Below are positions 56,547 to 64,000 of a DNA stretch of 64,000 nucleotides, in pieces; positions within the stretch are counted from its first letter, which is position 1; every line of letters begins with the position of its first letter. The stretch is taken from the NCBI RefSeq assembly GCF_001427525.1, contig NZ_LMGU01000001.1, positions 2,911,760-2,975,759 of the forward strand, given 5' to 3'. The translations under genes and the position numbers were made by a program. The notes beneath the pieces were generated by a model. That model did no database searches. It had not been told where the DNA came from and saw only the letters and a program-made list of their open reading frames with translations. The DNA comes from Microbacterium sp. Root61. GTDB taxonomy: Bacteria; Actinomycetota; Actinomycetes; Actinomycetales; Microbacteriaceae.

Positions 56547-58529
56547 ATGACCGATTCCCCCCGATCCGGTCTCGCGCTGGACGAGCTGAGCGTCGAGATC
56601 CGCCCGCAGGACGACCTGTTCCGCCATGTCAACGGACTGTGGCTCGAACGCACGGAGATCCCGGAAGACAAGGCGCGCTGGGGTTCCTTCCATCTCATCG
56701 CCGAGCAGGCTGAGAAGGACGTCCGCACGATCATCGAGGAGTCCCCGGATGCCGAGCCCGGCACCGAGACCCGCAAGATCGGCGACCTGTACGCGAGCTT
56801 CATGGACACCGCGACGATCGACGAGCGCGGGGCATCCCCGCTGGCCGCGAATCTCGCCGCCGTCGATGCGATCGACAGCATCCCCGCGCTGCTGCGCACG
56901 GTCGGCACGCTCGAGCGCGACGGCATCGGCGGACTCATCGACCTCTACGTCGAGCCCGACCCGGGCGACCCGACGCGGTACGTCCCGTTCCTGATCCAGA
57001 GCGGCATCTCGCTGCCGGATGAGAGCTACTACCGACTCGACAACTTCGCCGACACACGTACCGCGTACCGTGCGCACGTCGAGCGGATCCTCGGGCTGGC
57101 CGGCATCGAGAATGTGACGGATGCCGCGGAGCGGATCCTCGCACTCGAGACCGAGCTGGCCACCCACCACTGGGACAACGTGCGCAGCCGCGACGCGATG
57201 GCCACCTACAACCTGAAGAGCTGGGACGAGACTGTCGCGCTCGCCGGCGTGGATCTCGCGCCCTGGCTCGAGGGCATCGCGCCGCACCACCCGGACGTGT
57301 TCGGCGAGGTCGTCGTCTACCAGCCGAGCTTCCTCGAGGGTCTCGGAGCGCTGCTCACCCCGGAGCGCCTCGAAGACTGGAAGGCGTGGCTGCGGCTGAA
57401 GGTCGTCCACTCCGCCGCGGCGTTCCTCCCGGATGCCTTCGTCGAGGAGAACTTCGGCTTCTACGGCACGCAGCTCACCGGCGTCCCGGTCAACCGCGAG
57501 CGGTGGAAGCGCGGCGTCGGACTGGTCGAGGCGGCGTTGGGCGAGGCCGTCGGTCGCGTCTACGTCGAGCGCCACTTCCCGGAGGCGGCCAAGGTCGCCA
57601 TGGACGAGCTGGTCGCGAACCTCATCGAGGCGTACCGCCAGAGCATCCGCTCCCTGGAGTGGATGACGCCCGAGACCCGCGAGCGCGCGCTCGCCAAGCT
57701 CGACGCGTTCACCCCGAAGATCGGGTACCCGGTCAAGTGGAAGGACTACTCCACGCTCGAGGTCGACGCATCCGATCTGGTCGGCAACGTCCGCCGCGCA
57801 CACGTGCACGAGCACGATCGTCAGCTGGGCAAGGTCGGCCAGCCGATCGATCGCGACGAGTGGTTCATGACGCCGCAGACGGTCAACGCGTACTACAACC
57901 CGCTGATGAACGAGATCGTCTTCCCCGCCGCGATCCTGCAGTACCCGTTCTTCGATGCGGATCGGGATGCCGCGGCCAACTACGGCGGCATCGGTGCGGT
58001 CATCGGCCACGAGATCGGTCACGGCTTCGACGATCAGGGCAGCCGTTACGACGGCGACGGATCGCTGCGCGACTGGTGGACCGACGACGACCGCGCTGCG
58101 TTCGAGGAGCGCACCAAGTCGCTCATCGAGCAGTACAACGCGTTGGTTCCGCGTGGTCTGCCCGAGGAGAACAAGGTCAACGGCGCGCTCACGATCGGCG
58201 AGAACATCGGCGACCTCGGTGGTCTCAGCATCGCGCTCAAGGCGTACGCGCTGTCGCTCGGCACCACGCCCGAGGGCGACCCGGTCGAGGCCCCGGTCAT
58301 CGACGGTCTCACCGGCGTGCAGCGCCTGCTGCTCTCGTGGGGTCAGATCTGGCAGCAGAAGGGACGGGATGCCGAGACGATCCGTCTGCTGACGATCGAT
58401 CCGCACTCGCCCAACGAGTTCCGCTGCAATCAGATCGTCCGCAACATCGACGCGTTCTACGAGGCATTCGAGGTCACCGAGACCGACGAGCTCTGGCTCG
58501 ACGAGGATCAGCGCGTCACGATCTGGTGA
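56547..58529 (+). CDS. M13 (neprilysin/PepO) family zinc metallopeptidase
   Basis: A 660-residue zinc endopeptidase of the PepO type. The zinc site is VIGHEIGHGFDDQG, with His488, Glu489 and His492, and the third ligand Glu552 lies in GENIGDLGGL. NAYYNPLMNEIVFPAAILQYP is the substrate-binding strand. Asp-rich C-terminal NEFRCNQIVRNIDAFYEAF completes the family. There is no signal peptide, so it is cytoplasmic, as in bacterial PepO that degrades peptides. ATG follows TATCCT by 7 bases. A stem-loop begins at its stop codon. Confidence 0.93.
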   Translation: MTDSPRSGLALDELSVEIRPQDDLFRHVNGLWLERTEIPEDKARWGSFHLIAEQAEKDVRTIIEESPDAEPGTETRKIGDLYASFMDTATIDERGASPLAANLAAVDAIDSIPALLRTVGTLERDGIGGLIDLYVEPDPGDPTRYVPFLIQSGISLPDESYYRLDNFADTRTAYRAHVERILGLAGIENVTDAAERILALETELATHHWDNVRSRDAMATYNLKSWDETVALAGVDLAPWLEGIAPHHPDVFGEVVVYQPSFLEGLGALLTPERLEDWKAWLRLKVVHSAAAFLPDAFVEENFGFYGTQLTGVPVNRERWKRGVGLVEAALGEAVGRVYVERHFPEAAKVAMDELVANLIEAYRQSIRSLEWMTPETRERALAKLDAFTPKIGYPVKWKDYSTLEVDASDLVGNVRRAHVHEHDRQLGKVGQPIDRDEWFMTPQTVNAYYNPLMNEIVFPAAILQYPFFDADRDAAANYGGIGAVIGHEIGHGFDDQGSRYDGDGSLRDWWTDDDRAAFEERTKSLIEQYNALVPRGLPEENKVNGALTIGENIGDLGGLSIALKAYALSLGTTPEGDPVEAPVIDGLTGVQRLLLSWGQIWQQKGRDAETIRLLTIDPHSPNEFRCNQIVRNIDAFYEAFEVTETDELWLDEDQRVTIW

Positions 58530-58567
58530 TCACGGCGGCGGGCAATGGGGCCAGCCGCGGTGATCAC
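58526..58567 (+). terminator. Stem-loop at the end of the M13 peptidase gene
   Basis: GTGATCACGGCGGC (58526-58539) pairs with 58554-58567 with one mismatch; GTGATCAC is itself a palindrome at each end. It overlaps the stop codon. No U-tract follows, so termination is probable but not certain. The rest of the gap to 58703 has an A/T-rich patch near 58590-58625, probably the next promoter. Confidence 0.55.
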
Positions 58568-58703
58568 GCACGGCTCCTTGCGGTCTGCGCCGCATTGAGC
58601 TTCACTGAAAACTGAACACAAAGCCCCATCCGATGTACCCGCATGCGCCTCTGGGGGCGCCTGCACATCCTGTTCTCTCACTCCACCGGAAGGAACCCCG
58701 CTC

Positions 58704-59624
58704 GTGGGCATGCCCCCTGAGCCCAAACGGGACACTGAGTCGCTACGGGGGTCGCGACGCAGCAATAGAAGACTGCCGAGGCGGGCGGCGGTCGGTCGCC
58801 GATCGTTCGCATCGACGCTGAAAGCGCTCGATGAGCTCGCCGCGTCCGGCGCGCGCATCTCGGTCCGCATCAACGACCTGGATCGCGGCACGGCCGTGCT
58901 GTCGGGCGACGACTTCGTGACGCTGCCCATCGCCGGTCTGGGCATCGTGCCGCTGCTCATCGAGCTGGCCGCGGCGTTCGAGGACGGCACACTGGAGCCG
59001 CTGGAGATCATCGAGCGCGGCTCGGTCAAGCCGGTCTCGGTGGCGGGCGTATGGCAGCACCTGAAGGCGCCGGCCCTGCCGCTGTGCGATCTCGCAGTGC
59101 TGACCGCGGCGTCGGGCGATGCCTTGGCCGCGAACGCGCTGCTGGCACGCGTCGGGCTGCCGGCGGTGCGTGCGCGCATCGAGCAGCTCGGGCTCGCACG
59201 GTCGGCGCTGCTGGATCGGGTGCGCGACGTGCGCGGTCCCGACGACGCACCGCACTTCGCACTGGGCTCCGCGCGCGAACTCGCCGAGGTGTTCGCCGCG
59301 CTGGTGAACTCGCAGGTCGTGTCGGCCGGGGTGAGCGCTCAGGTCGCGGAGTGGTTGAGCCTCAACCACGATCTGTCATTGGTCGCCTCCGCGACGGGGC
59401 TGGACCCGTTCGCGCACGAGAACGACGAGCACGGGCTGCTCTTCATCAACAAGACGGGTCGGGATGCCGGCATCCGCGTCGAGGCGGGCGTGCTCGCCGG
59501 TCCACGGGCAGGTGTCTCGTACGCCCTGATCGTCTGCTTCGACGACCTGTCGATCACGCATCGGCTGCGCGCGCACGAGGCTTTCCGCATTCTCGGTACG
59601 GACTTGATGGAGTACGTCTTCTAG
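58704..59624 (+). CDS. Beta-lactamase-fold (serine hydrolase-like) protein lacking catalytic residues
   Basis: A 306-residue protein with the class A beta-lactamase/DD-peptidase fold. VTLPIAGLGIVPLLIEL aligns with the active-site helix, but the Ser-x-x-Lys is replaced by Gly78-Leu-Gly-Ile81. The SDN loop reads GDALAAN (Ser and Asn lost). Only the KTG triad (Lys250-Thr251-Gly252, NKTGRDAGIRVE) remains. The N-terminus is Arg-rich (GSRRSNRRLPRRAAVGRRSF) with no signal peptide, so it acts in the cytoplasm. It is probably a non-enzymatic ligand binder or regulator. GTG at 58704 has AAGGA upstream; ATG at 58710 is an alternative. An amino-acid ABC operon follows after 264 bases. Confidence 0.83.
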   Translation: MGMPPEPKRDTESLRGSRRSNRRLPRRAAVGRRSFASTLKALDELAASGARISVRINDLDRGTAVLSGDDFVTLPIAGLGIVPLLIELAAAFEDGTLEPLEIIERGSVKPVSVAGVWQHLKAPALPLCDLAVLTAASGDALAANALLARVGLPAVRARIEQLGLARSALLDRVRDVRGPDDAPHFALGSARELAEVFAALVNSQVVSAGVSAQVAEWLSLNHDLSLVASATGLDPFAHENDEHGLLFINKTGRDAGIRVEAGVLAGPRAGVSYALIVCFDDLSITHRLRAHEAFRILGTDLMEYVF

Positions 59625-59804
59625 GCGGAGCGCGTCTTCGGGCGGGGCGTTCGCTCGATCGCTGCGCACCACGTGCATGCCACGGACCCCGTCACCTGCT
59701 GAGTCTCGCCCGCAGCGGACCGCGTCAGCAGCGCCTCGAGGCGCCTCTGCCCTCGGGGCCCGCGCTCTCGAGCATTGTCGAGGGCGAGCGCGATCCGCGA
59801 ATCG

Positions 59805-59837
59805 TTGAACTTCACAAATATCAATCTTTATGATATT
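59805..59837 (+). promoter_or_regulatory. Promoter TTGAAC-N18-TATGAT with palindrome AATATCA-N7-TGATATT
   Basis: The only strong A/T-rich patch in the 264-base gap 59625-59888. The -10 TATGAT (59829-59834) lies inside the inverted repeat at 59817-59837, so a repressor bound there would shut off the ABC/CapA/CoA-transferase operon. GntR-type regulators often use such sites; none is encoded in the window. The rest of the gap holds only a short GC-rich inverted repeat near 59733. Confidence 0.72.
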
Positions 59838-59888
59838 CCTTGAGTGTCCTACACCGGACCCTGACCCTCACAACGATGTGGAGAAGCC

Positions 59889-60788
59889 ATGCGTGCAAAG
59901 ATCGCTCTCGTCTCGATGGTGGCCGCTGCGCTCGCCCTCACCGGATGCGCCGCATCCGCCGGCGAAGCCGAGCCCACCGAGAGCGCCCCCGTCGGCGCAG
60001 ATGCACCGTTCTATGACCTCCTGCCCGACGAGATCAAAGAGGCGGGGGTCATCACCATGGCCGGCGACACCCACCCGCCCTACCGCACGATCGAAGCGGA
60101 CGGCTCCTTCACGGGTATCGACCCCGACCTGCAGGCGGCGTTGTCCGCCCAGCTGGGAGTGCCTTTCGAGATCGTCACCTCGTCCGGCCTCGATGCGATG
60201 CTCACGGGTATGCTCTCCGGTCGCTACGACGGATTCAACGGCCCGGTCCGCGCGACGGCCGAGCGCGAGGCCCAATTCGATGCCATCGTCTGGATGACCA
60301 CGCGCACGAGCTACGTGTACACGGTCGACCGCGAAGACGACTTCCCCGACAGCGAGGCCGTCTGCGGCAAGCGCGTCGCCGGTGTCGTGGGCTCGGTCAC
60401 CGAGACGCAGCTCCAGCGCCTGAACGAGTGGTGCGTCGCCGAGGGCCTGGATCCCGCCGAGTTCATCGGGCTGGAAGACACCAACTCCACGATCCTCGCG
60501 CTCAACTCCGGCCGCGCGGACCTCGTCGGCACGACGCAGGCCTCGGCCATCGACCTCATCGCTTCCAAGCCCGGTGAATACGGCTACGTGATGCAGACGG
60601 ATGAGCAGGGCGCCGGCGTCGACAAGCTCGCCATGTTCCTCCCCAAGGGCAATGGGCTGGCCGAGCCGATGCTGGCCGCCTTCGAGGCGATCTTCGCCGA
60701 CGGGCAGTACACGAAGATCATGGCCGAGTACGGCATCTCGGAGGCCGAGGTCGACAAGCCCGTGCTCAACCCGAACACCGCCCCCTGA
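59889..60788 (+). CDS. Polar amino-acid ABC transporter substrate-binding lipoprotein
   Basis: A 299-residue extracellular binding protein anchored by lipid. The signal peptide MRAKIALVSMVAAALALTGC ends in lipobox LTGC (Cys20). The mature part is the family 3 fold: DTHPPYRTIEADGSFTGIDP, then the two lobes with VAGVVGSVTETQLQRLN and ALNSGRADLVGTTQASAI. Such proteins bind polar amino acids or opines. GTGGAGAAG precedes ATG. It is the first gene of an operon of five. The specific ligand is unknown. Confidence 0.92.
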   Translation: MRAKIALVSMVAAALALTGCAASAGEAEPTESAPVGADAPFYDLLPDEIKEAGVITMAGDTHPPYRTIEADGSFTGIDPDLQAALSAQLGVPFEIVTSSGLDAMLTGMLSGRYDGFNGPVRATAEREAQFDAIVWMTTRTSYVYTVDREDDFPDSEAVCGKRVAGVVGSVTETQLQRLNEWCVAEGLDPAEFIGLEDTNSTILALNSGRADLVGTTQASAIDLIASKPGEYGYVMQTDEQGAGVDKLAMFLPKGNGLAEPMLAAFEAIFADGQYTKIMAEYGISEAEVDKPVLNPNTAP

Positions 60789-60819
60789 TCGACGACCGCT
60801 GACAAAAGAGGAGCACGCC

Positions 60820-61731
60820 GTGACCACCCCGATCATCACATCGCCGAAAGCGGGCCTTGTGGATGTCGCCGACGCCCGCCCCCGTTTCCGACCGTGGCGG
60901 TGGGTGGTCGGTGTGCTCCTTGCGCTGGTCGTCGTCCAGCTCGCGATCTTCTTCATCACGAATCCGCGCTTCGAGTGGGATGTCGTGGCGGAGTACCTGT
61001 TTCACCCGAGCGTGCTGCTCGGCTTGATGATGTCGCTGGTGTTGACCGCGGTCGGCATGATCCTGGGGTCGCTCCTCGGAACGGCGCTGGCCGCCGGCCA
61101 ACTGTCGGACTTCGCCCCCGTGCGTTGGGCATGCATCGCGTTCGTCGGGGTCTTCCGCGGCGTCCCGCCCCTCGTACAGCTGATCTTCTGGTACAACCTC
61201 GCCTACGTGCTCCCCAAGATCGCTGTCGGGGTCCCGTTCGGACCGGAGCTGTTCGCCTGGAACACGAACGACGTCATCACCCCACTGACCGCGGCGATCA
61301 TCGGGCTGTCCCTGCACGAGTCGGCCTACATGGCCGAGATCATCCGCGCCGGGATCACCTCGGTCGACCAGGGCCAACGCGATGCCGGCAAGGCCATGGG
61401 CTTCTCGCCCTGGCACACCTTCAGCCGGGTCATCCTGCCCCAGGCCATGCGGGTCATCATCCCACCGACCGGCTCCCAGGTGATCGGGCTGCTCAAGGGC
61501 ACGTCACTGGTCAGCGTGATCGCCATGGGTGATCTGCTGCATTCGGTGCAGGTGATCTACAACCGCACCTACGAGGTGGTGCCGATGCTGATCGTCGCCG
61601 TGATCTGGTACCTCGTCGTCGTCACCCTTCTGACGCTCGTGCAGCGTCGGGTCGAAAGTCACTTCAGCCGGGGTCTCTCACGCGACACCCGCACCCGCAG
61701 AACCGTGCAGCGACTGGAGGTCGCGGAATGA
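60820..61731 (+). CDS. Polar amino-acid ABC transporter permease
   Basis: A 303-residue inner-membrane permease of the His/Glu/Gln/Arg/opine family. One helix near residue 30 is followed by the core, with GVFRGVPPLVQLIFWYNLAY and the EAA loop EIIRAGITSVDQGQRDAGKA that docks the ATPase. GTG at 60820 has AAAGAGGAG upstream. Its stop overlaps the ATPase start (ATGA). It may form a homodimer, as only one permease gene is present. Confidence 0.93.
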   Translation: MTTPIITSPKAGLVDVADARPRFRPWRWVVGVLLALVVVQLAIFFITNPRFEWDVVAEYLFHPSVLLGLMMSLVLTAVGMILGSLLGTALAAGQLSDFAPVRWACIAFVGVFRGVPPLVQLIFWYNLAYVLPKIAVGVPFGPELFAWNTNDVITPLTAAIIGLSLHESAYMAEIIRAGITSVDQGQRDAGKAMGFSPWHTFSRVILPQAMRVIIPPTGSQVIGLLKGTSLVSVIAMGDLLHSVQVIYNRTYEVVPMLIVAVIWYLVVVTLLTLVQRRVESHFSRGLSRDTRTRRTVQRLEVAE

Positions 61732-62528
61732 GTATCTATAAGACCGCCATCCCCGTACTGGACGTCGTCGGGCTGAAGAAGTACTTCGGCGATCAGGCGG
61801 CCCTCGACGGTATCGACTTCCGCGTCGAGGACTCCGAAGTCGTCGCGATCCTCGGACCCTCGGGGTCGGGCAAGTCCACCCTCGTGCGATGCATCGATCA
61901 GCTCGAGTCGATCGACGGCGGCGCCATGTATCTCGATGGCGAACTGCTCGGCTACGAGCGGCATGATGGCCACATTCGCCCCCTCCGTGACGTCGACATC
62001 CAACGGCAGCGTCGACGGATGGGCATGGTGTTCCAGCAGTTCAACCTGTTCCCGCACTGGACCGTGTTGCGCAACGTCACCGAGGCGCCGATCGCCGTCC
62101 ACGGGATGACGCCGACCGAGGCGAAGAAGCGCGCCCTCGAACTGCTCGATCGGGTGGGTCTTGCCGACAAGGCGCAGGCGCATCCCCGTCAGCTCTCCGG
62201 TGGGCAGCAGCAGCGCGTCGCGATCGCGCGCGCCGTCGCCGCGAATCCGCGCGTGCTGCTGTTCGACGAGCCGACCAGCTCGCTCGATCCCGAGCTGGTG
62301 GACGAGGTGCTGCACGTGATGAAGGACCTCGCCACGACGGGCATGACCATGGTCGTCGTCACGCACGAGCTCGACTTCGCGCGCGGCGTCGCGGATCGGT
62401 GCGTCTTCATGGCGGAAGGAAAGGTCATTGAGGATCGTCCCGCGGCGGAGTTCTTCGATTCGCCGCGGTCGACCCGGCTGCAGGCATTCCTGACCCGTTC
62501 GTCGAGGTCGGGGACTCCGGCGCCGTGA
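61728..62528 (+). CDS. Polar amino-acid ABC transporter ATPase
   Basis: A 266-residue GlnQ-like ATPase. Walker A GPSGSGKSTLVRCI, Q-loop MGMVFQQFNLFPHWTVLRNV, signature LSGGQQQRVAIARAVA, Walker B VLLFDEPTSSLDPE and switch His VTHELDFARGVADR are all intact. It powers import through the preceding permease. Its end overlaps the CapA-like gene start (GTGA). Confidence 0.95.
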   Translation: MSIYKTAIPVLDVVGLKKYFGDQAALDGIDFRVEDSEVVAILGPSGSGKSTLVRCIDQLESIDGGAMYLDGELLGYERHDGHIRPLRDVDIQRQRRRMGMVFQQFNLFPHWTVLRNVTEAPIAVHGMTPTEAKKRALELLDRVGLADKAQAHPRQLSGGQQQRVAIARAVAANPRVLLFDEPTSSLDPELVDEVLHVMKDLATTGMTMVVVTHELDFARGVADRCVFMAEGKVIEDRPAAEFFDSPRSTRLQAFLTRSSRSGTPAP

Positions 62529-63658
62529 TCACTCTGCTCGCGACCGGCGACCTCGTTCTCGAGACGCCGGATGCCACTGCTTTGCTTTCTGCCGCCGCAT
62601 CGGCCCTCGCCGGGGGCGATGTCTTGATCGGCCACCTCGAGGTTCCCCATGTCGAGACGGCTCGCATACTGACGACCGATGTGCCGGCACTTCCCGCTCC
62701 TCCGAGCGCTCTCGATGCGGTCGCCGCCGCAGGATTCGATGTGCTGACACTGGCCGGAAACCACATCTACGACTTCGGTCCGGAGGGTATCGAGGAGACC
62801 CAGCGTCACTGCGCCGATCGCGGGATGCTCACGGCCGGCGCGGGCGTCGATCTCGACGCCGCACTGGCTCCGGCCGTCGTTGCGCGAGGAGAACGTCCGG
62901 TCGCGGTGCTGAGCATCAACTGCGTCGGTCCGCGTGAGTCGTGGGCGACGTCATTGAAGCCCGGTGCCGCCTACATCGACGTCATCACGCACTATGAGCC
63001 TCGGGGAGCGAACCCGGGGGGTCCGCCCCGGATCTTCACCTTCGCCGAGCCCCGCTCGATGGCGCGGGCGCTCGATGCTGTGCGGGAGACCGCCGCCACG
63101 GGGGCGGTCGTGGTCGTGTCATTGCACAAGGGTCTCGTGCACGTGCCGGTCGAGATCGCCGACTACGAAGGCGAGATCGCGCATGCCGTCATCGATGCCG
63201 GAGCGCACGTCGTGATCGGGCATCACGCCCACATCATGAAGGGCGTCGAGGTCTACCGTGACCGTCCGATCTTCCACGGGCTGGGCAACTTCGCCACCGT
63301 CACCCGCGCACTCTCCGCGAAACCCGGCGACGCGGTCGAACGCGCCGCGTGGGCACGAGAGCGGGTGCGGCTGTTCGGGTTCGTCCCCGACCCGCAGATG
63401 CCGGACTACCCGTTCCATCCCGAGAGCCGGCATACCGCGATCGCCCGCGTGGACATCTCGGAGGAAGGGACGGTGACGGCGTCCCTGCTCCCGTGCGAGA
63501 TCGACCAGACGGCCCGCCCTGTGCCCACCGGCGCGACCGATCGCGGCGAGGCCGTGGCCCAGTACATCCGTCGGATCACCGCTGAAGCGGGATTCGACAC
63601 CGAATTCGAATGGCAAGGCGACCGCCTGGCGGTCGCGAGGAAAGGAGCGGCGTCGTGA
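62525..63658 (+). CDS. CapA-family (poly-gamma-glutamate capsule-type) metallophosphatase-like protein
   Basis: A 377-residue protein of the CapA/PgsA family, which has a calcineurin-like fold. The metal motifs are TGDLVLETPDA, LTLAGNHIYDFG, VVSLHKGLVHVP and VVIGHHAHIMKGVEVY. In Bacillus CapA helps to synthesise or anchor poly-gamma-glutamate, but this protein lacks a signal peptide or membrane anchor, so it is cytoplasmic. Its place between an amino-acid importer and a CoA-transferase suggests a hydrolase in a degradation route. GTG start overlaps the ATPase stop. Confidence 0.86.
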   Translation: MITLLATGDLVLETPDATALLSAAASALAGGDVLIGHLEVPHVETARILTTDVPALPAPPSALDAVAAAGFDVLTLAGNHIYDFGPEGIEETQRHCADRGMLTAGAGVDLDAALAPAVVARGERPVAVLSINCVGPRESWATSLKPGAAYIDVITHYEPRGANPGGPPRIFTFAEPRSMARALDAVRETAATGAVVVVSLHKGLVHVPVEIADYEGEIAHAVIDAGAHVVIGHHAHIMKGVEVYRDRPIFHGLGNFATVTRALSAKPGDAVERAAWARERVRLFGFVPDPQMPDYPFHPESRHTAIARVDISEEGTVTASLLPCEIDQTARPVPTGATDRGEAVAQYIRRITAEAGFDTEFEWQGDRLAVARKGAAS

Positions 63659-64000
63659 GCGAAGCAAGGGGACCCCTGGAGGGTAAGACGGTGCTCGACC
63701 TGACCACGGCGTTGGCGGGTCCGTATGCCACGTTGCTGCTGGCCGGTCTCGGGGCGCGGGTGATCAAGATCGAGAACCCGGCGCTGGGCGGAGACTCCTC
63801 GCGCAACAACTCGCCGTACGTCACCGCAGACGGGCTCAGCATGCAGCGCACGTCGTCGCGGGACATGTCGGTCTCGATGATGGTGCGCGGCCGCAACAAG
63901 GAGAGCATCACACTCAACCTGAAGCACGCCCGCAGTCGCGAGCTCTTCCTCGACCTCGCACGCGAGGCGGACATCATCGTGGAGAACTACAGCGCCGGGG
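63655..64000 (+). CDS. CaiB/BaiF class III CoA-transferase (3' truncated by window edge)
   Basis: The first 115 residues of a formyl-CoA-transferase-like enzyme: LEGKTVLDLTTALAGPYATL, LGARVIKIENPALGGDSSR and NKESITLNLKHARSRELF, with a later EADIIVENYSAG. The catalytic Asp lies further on, outside the window. It moves CoA between carboxylic acids. GTG at 63655 overlaps the CapA-like gene stop (GTGA), so it belongs to the operon. It suggests that the imported compound, or a product of it, is activated to a CoA ester. Confidence 0.9.
   Translation, partial: MSEARGPLEGKTVLDLTTALAGPYATLLLAGLGARVIKIENPALGGDSSRNNSPYVTADGLSMQRTSSRDMSVSMMVRGRNKESITLNLKHARSRELFLDLAREADIIVENYSAG

Noticed and set aside
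1..64000. tRNA, rRNA, CRISPR, transposase, phage or plasmid genes
   Set aside because: None seen; no cloverleaf, spaced repeats or mobile-element protein motifs were found by reading both strands.

Overview
The window is about 70% GC and gene-dense. It carries no rRNA, tRNA, IS element, prophage or CRISPR array that I can see. Gene content (ClpB under an HspR-type HAIR operator, many leaderless promoters, paired HxlR and glyoxalase-like genes, type III PKS) and the very frequent heptamer GGCATCC/GGATGCC suggest an actinobacterium of the family Microbacteriaceae, probably close to Microbacterium. That placement is inferred from style and protein similarity, not from a marker gene. No gap between genes exceeds 300 bases; the longest is 59625-59888, which holds a promoter and palindrome.

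Layout. 1-12.1 kb: three SulP anion transporters; a minus-strand operon of SulP, GAP-family membrane protein, DUF6325, SHOCT protein, an unlisted 54-residue membrane protein and a formylglycine-generating enzyme; two glycosyltransferases; a GlxA-type regulator. 12.1-24.4 kb: ClpB without its N-domain, a UbiA prenyltransferase, a type III PKS/methyltransferase/FAD-monooxygenase operon, an MFS exporter with a divergent ArsR-like regulator, RraA-like protein, and an ABC-2 exporter pair. 24.6-32.8 kb: FMN reductase, a two-component system, two HxlR regulators each beside a palindrome, exonuclease III, pyrE and small proteins.

32.8-48.6 kb is a catabolic island. It has a carotenoid/stilbene oxygenase coupled to a PaaN-type aldehyde dehydrogenase, a hotdog thioesterase, two acyl-CoA ligases, an aminoglycoside-phosphotransferase-like protein, an acyl-CoA dehydrogenase, an SDR, a flavin oxidoreductase and two thiolases. 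Two paralogous regulators, each made of two HxlR winged helices and two H-x2-C-x9-C-x2-C fingers, lie in and beside it. The gene set fits oxidative cleavage of an isoprenoid or stilbene-like substrate, aldehyde oxidation, CoA activation and beta-oxidation. The substrate is unknown.

48.5-64 kb: HAD phosphatase, SDR, methionine aminopeptidase with a divergent XRE regulator, an mntH/DtxR-type manganese unit with two perfect palindromic boxes, TrmH-type methyltransferase, lipoprotein, MATE exporter, M13 metallopeptidase, a beta-lactamase-fold protein that has lost its catalytic residues, and an operon joining a polar amino-acid ABC importer to a CapA-like metallophosphatase and a class III CoA-transferase that runs off the end.

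A recurring feature is a TANNNT hexamer 6-8 nt before a start codon that lacks a Shine-Dalgarno sequence. I found this at more than twenty genes, so leaderless mRNAs are probably common here. Inside operons, ATGA or GTGA stop/start overlaps are the rule.
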